Notes under the pieces: model-generated
Told to the model about the DNA's origin: nothing
Database searches by the model: none
The model's input: the letters and a program-made list of their open reading frames with translations, nothing else
Origin: Parasalinivibrio latis
GTDB taxonomy: Bacteria > Pseudomonadota > Gammaproteobacteria > Enterobacterales > Vibrionaceae
NCBI RefSeq assembly: GCF_036825535.1
Contig: NZ_CP098812.1
Location: forward strand, 310,001 to 374,000
Reading direction: 5' to 3'
Length of the DNA: 64,000 bases
Translations under genes and position numbers: made by a program
Shown here: one piece after another, positions 6,719 to 14,231 of the stretch
Position numbering within the stretch: position 1 is the first letter of the stretch
Layout of the letters: each line of letters opens with the position of its first letter

Positions 6719-8113
6719 ATGGCAGAAAACCGAAACGTCAAAAAATCAGATAAACAACTCGACGCGATCAAGGTGCCGCCTCACTCGCTGGAAGCAGAGC
6801 AGTCGGTTATTGGCGGCCTTCTGCTTGATAATGAACGCTGGGATGCGGTGGCTGAAAAGGTGGTTGCGAATGACTTTTACAGCCGTCCCCACCGTATCAT
6901 TTTTGAAGCTGCCAAGCGTGTGCTGGAAGGTGGGAACCCACTTGACCTGATTACCCTCTCAGAATTTCTCGAAAAAAATGATGAGCTCGAAGATGTAGGC
7001 GGCTTCGCTTACCTTGCAGAGCTTGCCAAAAATACCCCAAGTGCCGCCAACATTGCCGCTTATGCTGATATCGTCCAGGAGCGTGCGGTGGTGCGTAACC
7101 TTATCGGGGTTGCCAATGAAATTGCCGATGCCGGTTATGATCCCCAGGGCCGGAATTCGGACGACCTGCTGGATATGGCAGAAAGTAAAATCTTTGCCAT
7201 TGCCGAAGACCGCGGCAGTGAGAACGAAGGCCCTCAGGCCATCGACAATGTGCTTAATAAAACCCTTGAGCGCATTGAGATCCTGTTCAAGTCTCCCCAG
7301 GACGGCGTAACTGGCGTGTCAACCGGGTACACCGACCTGAACAAGAAAACTGCCGGTATGCAGCCATCGGACCTGATTATTGTTGCGGCGCGTCCATCAA
7401 TGGGTAAAACCACGTTCGCCATGAACTTGTGCGAAAACGCAATGATGGAGCAGGACAAGCCCGTTCTTGTATTCTCCCTTGAGATGCCCGCTGAACAGTT
7501 GATGATGCGTATCCTCGCATCCATGTCCAGGGTCGACCAGACCAAGATCCGTACCGGCCAGCTGGACGATGAGGATTGGGCGCGCATTTCTTCCTCCATG
7601 GGTATCCTGATGGAGAAGCGCAATATGTACATCGACGACAGCTCCGGCCTGACCCCGACCGACGTTCGTACACGTGCACGCCGCATTGCCCGTGACCATG
7701 GTGGTATCAGCATGATCATGGTGGACTACCTCCAGCTGATGCGCGTCCCAGGTATGCAGGATAACCGTACCCTGGAAATCGCAGAAATTTCCCGCTCCCT
7801 CAAGGCGCTGGCCAAAGAGCTGAATGTCCCTGTGGTTGCCCTGTCGCAGCTTAACCGTTCCCTGGAACAACGAGCTGACAAACGCCCGGTTAACTCGGAC
7901 CTTCGTGAATCCGGTGCGATCGAGCAGGATGCCGACCTTATCATGTTTATCTACCGTGATGAGGTGTATCACCCTGACAGTGCACTTAAGGGGATTGCCG
8001 AAATCATCATCGGTAAGCAGCGTAACGGCCCAATCGGCTCGGTGCGCCTGACCTTCCAAGGCCAATTCTCCCGTTTTGACAATTATGCCGGCCCGGCTTA
8101 CGACGACGAATAA
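6719..8113 (+). CDS. dnaB: Replicative DNA helicase DnaB
   Basis: Hexameric 5'-3' helicase at the replication fork. The 464-residue protein has the N-terminal primase-binding domain (PPHSLEAEQSVIGGLLLDNE), a linker, and the RecA-like C-terminal domain with Walker A ARPSMGKTTF near residues 222-231, Walker B-region IMVDYLQLM and the DnaB motif 4 around RGSGAIEQDAD-like sequence (RESGAIEQDADLIMFIYRDE). No intein interrupts it. A perfect TATAAT lies at 6662-6667, though without a good -35 box. alr follows after 15 bases, implying co-transcription. Confidence 0.98.
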   Translation: MAENRNVKKSDKQLDAIKVPPHSLEAEQSVIGGLLLDNERWDAVAEKVVANDFYSRPHRIIFEAAKRVLEGGNPLDLITLSEFLEKNDELEDVGGFAYLAELAKNTPSAANIAAYADIVQERAVVRNLIGVANEIADAGYDPQGRNSDDLLDMAESKIFAIAEDRGSENEGPQAIDNVLNKTLERIEILFKSPQDGVTGVSTGYTDLNKKTAGMQPSDLIIVAARPSMGKTTFAMNLCENAMMEQDKPVLVFSLEMPAEQLMMRILASMSRVDQTKIRTGQLDDEDWARISSSMGILMEKRNMYIDDSSGLTPTDVRTRARRIARDHGGISMIMVDYLQLMRVPGMQDNRTLEIAEISRSLKALAKELNVPVVALSQLNRSLEQRADKRPVNSDLRESGAIEQDADLIMFIYRDEVYHPDSALKGIAEIIIGKQRNGPIGSVRLTFQGQFSRFDNYAGPAYDDE

Positions 8114-8128
8114 TCAGGGATACAAAGG

Positions 8129-9205
8129 ATGAAAGCGGCGACTGCCCATATTGATATTGACGCCCTGCGCCATAATTTCAGCATACTTAAAAGCTATGCC
8201 CCTGACAGCAAAGCCCTGGCGGTGGTTAAAGCTAACGGATACGGGCATGGTCTGCTTGAAGTAGCTCGTACAGTAAATGATCTTTGTGACGGCTTTGCTG
8301 TTGCCCGGATAGAAGAGGCTCTGGCCTTGCGCTCCGGCGGCATCGTAAAGCGTGTCCTGCTATTGGAAGGCTTTTTCTCACCCTCTGACCTGCCTATCCT
8401 GGTTATCAACAATATTGAGACTGTGGTCCACACCCCGACCCAGCTTGAAGCACTGGAACAGGCTGAGCTGGAACGCCCGGTTTCTGTTTGGCTGAAAATT
8501 GATACCGGTATGCACCGTCTGGGCATACGCCCGGAAGAAGTGGCCGATTTTGTGGCTCGTCTGGAAGCGTGTGACAACGTCCAAAAGCCTGTCCGTTTCA
8601 TTACCCACTTTGGCTGTGCCGATGAGCTGGACAGCGATGTAACAGCCAGGCAGATTGAAGCTTTCAACACTCTGACCGCACCGTATGAGGGAGAACACTC
8701 CCTTGCTGCATCCCCGGGTATCCTTTTGTGGCCTGACAGTCACCAGGACTGGATTCGACCGGGGGTCAGCATGTATGGCGTTTCACCGCTTGCAGAAAAA
8801 ACCGGTGCCGATTTTAACCTCAAGCCGGTGATGACCCTGACTTCAAGCCTGATTGCCGTGCGCACTGTCAAGCAGGGTGAAGCGGTAGGCTATGGTGCCA
8901 ACTGGGTCAGTGAGCGTGACACCAAGATAGGCGTCATTGCCATTGGTTACGGTGACGGTTACCCGCGTATGGCACCAAACGGCACCCCTGTTTATATCAA
9001 TGGCCGCATCGTTCCGCTGTCCGGACGGGTGTCCATGGATATGCTGACGGTTGATCTGGGGCCGGATGCGGCTGATCAGGTGGGGGATGAAGCTGTACTG
9101 TGGGGAGAACCCCTGCCGTCAGAGATTGTGGCGCAGCACATTGGCACCATCGCCTATGAGTTGGTCACCAAGCTGACAGCCAGGGTCAATATGCATTACC
9201 GGTAG
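8129..9205 (+). CDS. alr: Alanine racemase (PLP-dependent)
   Basis: Interconverts L- and D-alanine for peptidoglycan synthesis. The 358 residues form a PLP-binding TIM barrel followed by a beta domain. The PLP lysine is K34 in AVVKANGYGHG, and the second catalytic base is Tyr255 in EAVGYGANW; the beta domain has IGYGDGYPR and GRVSMDMLTVDLG. The gene lies 15 bases after dnaB, preceded by GGATACAAAGG as ribosome-binding region. The dnaB-alr pair is conserved in gammaproteobacteria. Confidence 0.97.
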   Translation: MKAATAHIDIDALRHNFSILKSYAPDSKALAVVKANGYGHGLLEVARTVNDLCDGFAVARIEEALALRSGGIVKRVLLLEGFFSPSDLPILVINNIETVVHTPTQLEALEQAELERPVSVWLKIDTGMHRLGIRPEEVADFVARLEACDNVQKPVRFITHFGCADELDSDVTARQIEAFNTLTAPYEGEHSLAASPGILLWPDSHQDWIRPGVSMYGVSPLAEKTGADFNLKPVMTLTSSLIAVRTVKQGEAVGYGANWVSERDTKIGVIAIGYGDGYPRMAPNGTPVYINGRIVPLSGRVSMDMLTVDLGPDAADQVGDEAVLWGEPLPSEIVAQHIGTIAYELVTKLTARVNMHYR

Positions 9206-9227
9206 TGGCCGGTGAGATGTGCAATCT

Positions 9228-9253
9228 GCAAGGGCTCCCGTGGGAGCCCTTGC
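9228..9253. terminator. Hairpin terminator between alr and lysC
   Basis: Perfect inverted repeat GCAAGGGCTCCC / GGGAGCCCTTGC (12 bp with a 2-base centre, effectively an 11-bp stem) between the convergent alr and lysC stop codons. The T-tract is weak on both sides, so termination may be partial, but the position and stem strength suit a bidirectional terminator. Confidence 0.75.
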
Positions 9254-9271
9254 TGTATTTGCGTATTCCGG

Positions 9272-10621
9272 TTATTCGAAAATAGCAGTGTGCAGAGTGC
9301 GGACAATGTCCCTGGCTTCGCTTTCATCGGCCAGGAAACACAGGTTGTGGGCGCTGGCACCATAACAGATCATCTGCAGGTTAAATTCACTCAGCGAGCA
9401 GAAAATCCGGGAGCACGCACCACGGTTCTCATCCATTTTGTTGCCGATAAGGGCAATCAGGCTCAATCCCTGTTCTACTTTCACCCGGCACAACTCAGAC
9501 AGTTCTTCTCTGGCTGCATCAGGCAAATCCGGTGCCCCGCCTCGGGTATTGGTCTGGTCCAGGGTCAGGGAAACACTGACTTCTGATGTGGTGATAAGGT
9601 CTACGGAAACCTTGTGCTTGGCCAGGATTCGGAACACTTCTGCCAGGAAGCCATAGGCATGGAACATGTTCAGGCTGGTCAGCGTTACCATGGTCTGGTT
9701 ATTACGAAGGGCGACCGCACGGAATACCGGAGAAGTTTCTGCCTGCTGGCGGATCCAGGTGCCACCTTCTGTTGGTGTTCTGGATGAACCGACAAAAACC
9801 GGGATTTGCTTGCGCATGGCGGGGATCAGCGTTGCCGGGTGCAGGATCTTGGCACCGAAATTGGCCATTTCAGATGCTTCACTGAAGCTGATTTCCGGGA
9901 TTGGGGATGCTTTGGGTGCAACACGGGGATCGGTACTGTAGATGCCCGGTACATCTGTCCAAATCTCAAGCGTACCAGCATCGACAGCTTCTGCCAGCAG
10001 GGCTGCGCTGTAGTCACTGCCACCTCGTCCAAGGGTGGTTGTCTCACCGTTCTCGTCGGAGCCGATAAAACCCTGGGTAACCACAATGTGGTTTTCACAC
10101 AGTGGGCGCAGTTTTTCCTGGGCCAGCCCGTATATAGCCGGGACATCAGGGACAGCCTTGCCATATTGGCTGTCGGTGCGAAGGACGTTGCGGACATCAA
10201 AACGCACCGCGTTCATGCTGGCATCATTCATCAGATGGGTGAAAATATGAGTGGAAAGCAGTTCGCCGCAGGAAACCAGTTTATCGGTCAGGGCGTCAGT
10301 AGGCTGTTTTGCTGCAGACAGCGACAGGTTTGCCACTGTATCAAGCAATGCATTCACTTCATTGGCTACTGCCAGGTTTTCTGACAATGATGCCAGGATA
10401 TCGAAGTGGATAGCCGTCAGTTTATCAAGAAGTTCCTGGCGTTTATCTCCATCTGAAACGCCATTGGCCAGTTCTACCAGTATATTGGTAACGCCTGAAC
10501 AGGCGCTGATAACAACCAGACGGGTATTCGGGTTGGCCCCTACAACAGCTGCGGAATTTGTCATCGCAGCATAGTCAGCCACACTTGTGCCGCCAAACTT
10601 TGCGACAGTTATGCTTTTCAC
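9272..10621 (-). CDS. lysC: Lysine-sensitive aspartokinase III
   Basis: Phosphorylates aspartate, the first step towards lysine, threonine, methionine and diaminopimelate. The kinase domain starts VAKFGGTSVADYAAM and contains TTLGRGGSDYSAALLAEA and IWTDVPGIYSTDPR; two ACT domains follow (GFLAEVFRILAKHKVSVDLI and LIALIGNKM). I place the start at a GTG at 10621, not at the upstream ATG at 10639. The GGGAGGTG that serves as Shine-Dalgarno overlaps that ATG, and the GTG start gives 449 residues, the length of E. coli LysC. Controlled by the lysine riboswitch upstream. Confidence 0.95.
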   Translation of the reverse strand: MKSITVAKFGGTSVADYAAMTNSAAVVGANPNTRLVVISACSGVTNILVELANGVSDGDKRQELLDKLTAIHFDILASLSENLAVANEVNALLDTVANLSLSAAKQPTDALTDKLVSCGELLSTHIFTHLMNDASMNAVRFDVRNVLRTDSQYGKAVPDVPAIYGLAQEKLRPLCENHIVVTQGFIGSDENGETTTLGRGGSDYSAALLAEAVDAGTLEIWTDVPGIYSTDPRVAPKASPIPEISFSEASEMANFGAKILHPATLIPAMRKQIPVFVGSSRTPTEGGTWIRQQAETSPVFRAVALRNNQTMVTLTSLNMFHAYGFLAEVFRILAKHKVSVDLITTSEVSVSLTLDQTNTRGGAPDLPDAAREELSELCRVKVEQGLSLIALIGNKMDENRGACSRIFCSLSEFNLQMICYGASAHNLCFLADESEARDIVRTLHTAIFE

Positions 10622-10730
10622 TTTATGTTCACCTCCCATTGGGAACGCATTTATACAAAAGGGTGATTTTTTGTACAGGCAGGGGGGAGGCTAGATATAA
10701 GGGTGAGGACAATTTGACGGTTGTCTCTAC

Positions 10731-10901
10731 CAGAAGCACTCCACCTGTGCCGATACAGGTGACAGCCCGAAGGACTCAACCTTCAAGGCCGACAAGAAAA
10801 CGTCCCAAAACGCATCTCGCCTCGGCGTTAAACCCCCTGATCGGCCTGCATTGGAGTTTGGGACTCCGCAAGTCGACTACCTGGCTAACGCACCTCTTCT
10901 G
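10731..10901 (-). ncRNA. Lysine riboswitch (L box) of lysC
   Basis: Read on the minus strand the leader carries the L-box signature: AGAGGTGCG (10897-10889), the GGAGTCCCAAACTCC hairpin, AGGGGGTT then GCCGAGG (10826-10820), TGAAGG with the loop CCTTCGGG (10773-10766), GGCTGTCACC, and a closing strand GGTGGAGTGCTTCTG. P1 is formed by CAGAAG (10901-10896) with CTTCTG (10736-10731). The element precedes lysC as in E. coli and Bacillus. After the aptamer, CCTCCC (10690-10685) is complementary to the GGGAGG Shine-Dalgarno (10637-10632), which suggests translational control. Aptamer identity is strong; the switching mechanism is inferred. Confidence 0.92.
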
Positions 10902-10942
10902 ATTCGCTCTGATCATCATGATCGCGGCAGTTCAGTGCGTCT

Positions 10943-10971
10943 ATTGAAATTATTCGTGAACACAATGTCAA
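10943..10971 (-). promoter_or_regulatory. Candidate sigma-70 promoter of the lysC leader
   Basis: On the minus strand a perfect TTGACA (10971-10966), a 17-base spacer and TTCAAT (10948-10943, 4 of 6 to TATAAT). Transcription would begin near 10936, about 35 bases before the riboswitch P1. Confidence 0.5.
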
Positions 10972-11208
10972 TGAAAAAGATGAAAAAACACTCAGTTATT
11001 AATCTCTTCTTAGTATTAATTGCTGTTAATTAACACTTTTTATGTAACATGTTTATTTCTGGGTCATATTAACAATTTGTCTAGGTGGCGTAGGAATCAC
11101 TGTTTTCTGTGTTATAACAGTTGAACCGGCTGGGGAAATTACTACAAATTTGATAAGTCCGAGTGTGCCGGCCATGGGAACATGGAAGAAACAAATAGGA
11201 GAAGGATA

Positions 11209-12327
11209 ATGATATTTACCAGTTTCAACCCGCCCCAACGTACCCTGATGGGGCCGGGCCCGTCTGATATTTACCCTCGGGTTTTGCAAGCTCAAAGTCG
11301 CCCGACAGTTGGCCACCTGGACCCCCTTTTCATCGGAATGATGGATGAGGTGAAACAACTCCTTCAGTATGCTTTCCAGACTGAGAATCCAGTAACTATG
11401 GCGGTTTCCGCCCCGGGAAGTGCCGGGATGGAAACCTGTTTTGTGAACCTGTTAGAGCCGGGTGAGAAGGTTATCGTCTGCCGAAATGGTGTATTCGGTG
11501 ACCGGATGCGGGAAAACGTTGAGCGTTGTGGGGCCACCGCTGTGGTTGTGGATGACGAGTGGGGTAAGCCGGTTGACCCTGAGAAAGTTGAGCAGGCACT
11601 GAAAGCGAACCCTGATGCCTCTGTGCTTGCATTTGTCCATGCGGAAACGTCAACCGGGGCGCTCAGTGATGCCAAAACGTTGGCAGAACTCGCCCGTAAA
11701 TACGGTTGCCTGACCATTGTCGATACCGTTACTTCCCTGGGTGGTGTGCCTTTGCTGGTGGATGAGTGGCAACTTGACGCAGTTTATTCGGGCAGCCAGA
11801 AGTGCCTTTCCTGTGTACCCGGCCTCTCCCCGGTAACGTTCTCGGAAAAGGCTGTGGAGCGTATTAAGAACCGCAAAAGTAAGGTTCAGAGCTGGTTTCT
11901 GGATCAAAGCCTTGTGCTGGGCTACTGGAGTGGTGAGGGTAAACGATCCTACCATCATACTGCGCCGGTAAACGCACTCTACGCCCTGCATGAATCCTTG
12001 GTTCTTCTGCACAATGAAGGTCTGGAAAATGCGTGGCAACGTCACCGCGATGCTCATGAGCAGCTAAAAGCCGGGCTTGAGAAGCTGGGTCTTTCTTTTG
12101 TGGTAGACGAACCTTACCGCCTGCCCCAGCTCAATGCAGTTTATATCCCTGATGGGGTTGATGATGCAGCTGTACGCACACGCCTTTTGAATGACTATAA
12201 CCTGGAGATAGGCGCCGGCCTTGGTGCTCTTGCCGGGAAAGCCTGGCGCATTGGCCTGATGGGCTATGGTGCCCGTCGTGAGAATGTTTCACTGTGCCTG
12301 AGGGCACTGGAAGAAACCATTCGCTAA
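11209..12327 (+). CDS. Class V PLP aminotransferase (serine-pyruvate / alanine-glyoxylate type)
   Basis: Fold-type I PLP enzyme of the AGXT/serine-glyoxylate family, 372 residues from the chosen start. Diagnostic features are RTLMGPGPSDIYPRVLQA near the N-terminus, TVGHLDP, the aspartate run IVDTVTSLGGVPL, and the PLP lysine K198 in YSGSQKCLSCVPG. The ATG at 11209 is taken because GGAGAAGGA precedes it at good distance; an upstream in-frame ATG at 11182 lacks one. Substrate cannot be told from sequence: alanine, serine or phosphonate-derived amines are possible. It stands alone between lysC and pglL, with about 240 bases upstream holding only AT-rich sequence and no clear site. Confidence 0.85.
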   Translation: MIFTSFNPPQRTLMGPGPSDIYPRVLQAQSRPTVGHLDPLFIGMMDEVKQLLQYAFQTENPVTMAVSAPGSAGMETCFVNLLEPGEKVIVCRNGVFGDRMRENVERCGATAVVVDDEWGKPVDPEKVEQALKANPDASVLAFVHAETSTGALSDAKTLAELARKYGCLTIVDTVTSLGGVPLLVDEWQLDAVYSGSQKCLSCVPGLSPVTFSEKAVERIKNRKSKVQSWFLDQSLVLGYWSGEGKRSYHHTAPVNALYALHESLVLLHNEGLENAWQRHRDAHEQLKAGLEKLGLSFVVDEPYRLPQLNAVYIPDGVDDAAVRTRLLNDYNLEIGAGLGALAGKAWRIGLMGYGARRENVSLCLRALEETIR

Positions 12328-12354
12328 CTCTACGCGAAAGGTTTAATTAAATTG

Positions 12355-12380
12355 AAAACCGCAGCAGGGCTGCGGTTTTT
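12355..12380. terminator. Bidirectional terminator between aminotransferase gene and pglL
   Basis: AAAACCGCAGC, loop AGG, GCTGCGGTTTTT. A-tract and T-tract flank a 9-bp GC-rich stem, so it can end transcription from both convergent genes. Confidence 0.9.
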
Positions 12381-12384
12381 ACGT

Positions 12385-14121
12385 TTATGCTTCAGGGGCG
12401 GTAACGGCAGGCAACGCCTTTGAAGCCGCGAACCGCTTCCCAGGGAAGATAAATTCGGCTTCCTCCCGAATCTGTTCTGCTCTGGCTTCATTGCCCAGGT
12501 GTCGCCATGCCAGTATCAGGTTCTGGTACAGTGCTGCGCGAGGCCATAATACCGCCTTGTTTTCCGCCCACTTGATATAGGATTCAATCAGGTCGGGGCG
12601 GTTTCGTTTAATGCCCAGCTCCAGCTGGGTTGTGTAGATGTCCCAGTCAAGCCGGTCCCGCCAGACCCAGGTATTGTTCACCTTGCTTAGGTAATCCGGG
12701 TTATTGGGTTTGGTGGTCTCGTATTTGGTCAGCATGGCACCAGAATAGAGCGTAGTGATGGAAACGTAGGCCACAGCCAAAGGCAGGGTAAGGGCAAACA
12801 ACTTGAGGCCAAGTGTGTATTTAATTGCTCGACGTTCGTACTTTGCCGTGAGGTTGTCTACCCAGTAAATCAGGAGGATAAATACCAGCCAGTGGACCAG
12901 TGAATGGTAAAACGGGTATTCAAGCTGGCTGTGCAGGGTAATGGGCAAGAAGAGCGCGACCAAGGCAAGCTTAGTACCGGATCGGGCTTCCATTACGTTA
13001 AGCAGAACAACCGTTGCAGCCAGTAACAGGCCGGCAAGGGGAACAATGCCGCCTTCAACGGCCCAGTAAAGCAGTTCGTTGTGTGGGTGGTCCATGCTGG
13101 CCAGTGGTGGCTTATCGGTCAGTCCGGCATGGTATTGTTTTGCCGTCTCTACCATGTAGGTGGGCTCAAAGCGCCCATAACCCCAGCCGGCAAAGGGACG
13201 TTCGGTAAAGAGCTCCCAGGTTTGCGGAATGGTTGCACTGCGTGCGGTTTCGAGCGATGTTTTATGCTCAATCAGGTCGGTATTGACCGACTGAAGGAAA
13301 TAGTTGCCGGCAGCCAGCCCGAGAAGCACCATCAGAAACCACAACCTGCGCGGCGCTTTCGGGGCAAATTTTCTGAGGTAAGGGAGAATCAGTACGACGC
13401 CAACAGCCGCGCCCAGCCAGCCGGTGCGAGAGGCAATTACAACCAGTAGGGGAATGGTCAGGGGCGGCGTCAAAAGCAGGATCACCTGTTGCCAGTTCCA
13501 CTTACCCCGGTACATAGCGGTACGAGCTAGCAGGTAAGCGGACAACACCAGCCCGGTAGCCAGAAAACTCGCCATTACATTGGGCTGCTGGAATATCCCG
13601 TAAGGGCGGTTTACTTCTGTGTCGTAACCGATGGCATTGCCGGGCTCCAGCCACAGGAACTGTGTCCAGCCAAATACCGCTTCAATCCATACTGCCACCA
13701 GAACCAGCCATAACAGAAACTGTCTTTGCGGGTGGCTGAAAGCAAACTGCTGAAGGCAGACAAAAAACAGCAAACCAAGCCAGAGCCCTAATATTCGCTG
13801 TGCTGCCAGCAAAGGCTCGGCATCGGGATAGAAAAGTGGGATGGTCAGGAGGATACAGCTGATAAACAGGACTTGTGTCAGCCGGGTATAACGCAGGGTA
13901 TGCTGGCGGCAGATTTCGGCAACGCCAAGTGCCAGCGCCAGCCCGAACGGAATCCAGGCCATGGCATTGAAGGAAAGCACCAGGCCGGCCCCGCCGGGGT
14001 TGTGCTGGAAATAGTGGGTAGCAGCCAGAAACAGCACGCAAAGTGCAGCGATAAATGGCTTGGTCAGGGGCTTTCGACGGATCTGCGTAAGCGGTGAAGA
14101 AAAAGTTAGCGCGTTAATCAT
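12385..14121 (-). CDS. pglL: PglL-type protein O-oligosaccharyltransferase (Wzy_C family)
   Basis: Polytopic inner-membrane protein of 578 residues with about a dozen hydrophobic segments, the Wzy_C region near 205-330 (VVIASRTGWLGAAVGVVLILP) and a large periplasmic loop with ASMDHPHNELLYWAVEGG; H345 and H347 lie in the conserved HPHNE motif of PglL/WaaL-like ligases. The C-terminal third resembles the Wzy_C_2 extension that marks PglL enzymes rather than WaaL ligases. A Vibrio cholerae homolog in the same position beside uvrA has been shown to O-glycosylate protein when expressed in E. coli. PglL transfers lipid-linked glycans to serine or threonine of exported proteins, often pilins. Glycan and targets are unknown here. 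Confidence 0.85.
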   Translation of the reverse strand: MINALTFSSPLTQIRRKPLTKPFIAALCVLFLAATHYFQHNPGGAGLVLSFNAMAWIPFGLALALGVAEICRQHTLRYTRLTQVLFISCILLTIPLFYPDAEPLLAAQRILGLWLGLLFFVCLQQFAFSHPQRQFLLWLVLVAVWIEAVFGWTQFLWLEPGNAIGYDTEVNRPYGIFQQPNVMASFLATGLVLSAYLLARTAMYRGKWNWQQVILLLTPPLTIPLLVVIASRTGWLGAAVGVVLILPYLRKFAPKAPRRLWFLMVLLGLAAGNYFLQSVNTDLIEHKTSLETARSATIPQTWELFTERPFAGWGYGRFEPTYMVETAKQYHAGLTDKPPLASMDHPHNELLYWAVEGGIVPLAGLLLAATVVLLNVMEARSGTKLALVALFLPITLHSQLEYPFYHSLVHWLVFILLIYWVDNLTAKYERRAIKYTLGLKLFALTLPLAVAYVSITTLYSGAMLTKYETTKPNNPDYLSKVNNTWVWRDRLDWDIYTTQLELGIKRNRPDLIESYIKWAENKAVLWPRAALYQNLILAWRHLGNEARAEQIREEAEFIFPGKRFAASKALPAVTAPEA

Positions 14122-14155
14122 GCCTTGCTGCCAGCAGGTTAAACCAATAGAAAGT

Positions 14156-14185
14156 ATAAAAACGCCCCTGTTTTACAGAGGCGTT
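14156..14185 (-). terminator. Rho-independent terminator of uvrA
   Basis: On the minus strand AACGCCTCTG, loop TAAAA, CAGGGGCGTT, then TTTATA. One G-T pair in a 10-bp stem. Lies 47 bases after the uvrA stop and before the pglL start. Confidence 0.85.
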
Positions 14186-14231
14186 CTGTTCTGTCTTTTA
14201 CCACAGTAACCGGGTAGTTGTCAGTGACGGG

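Noticed and set aside
10622..10639. ATG at 10639 as the lysC start
   Set aside because: The Shine-Dalgarno for the GTG at 10621 overlaps this ATG, and the extra residues are not found in homologs.
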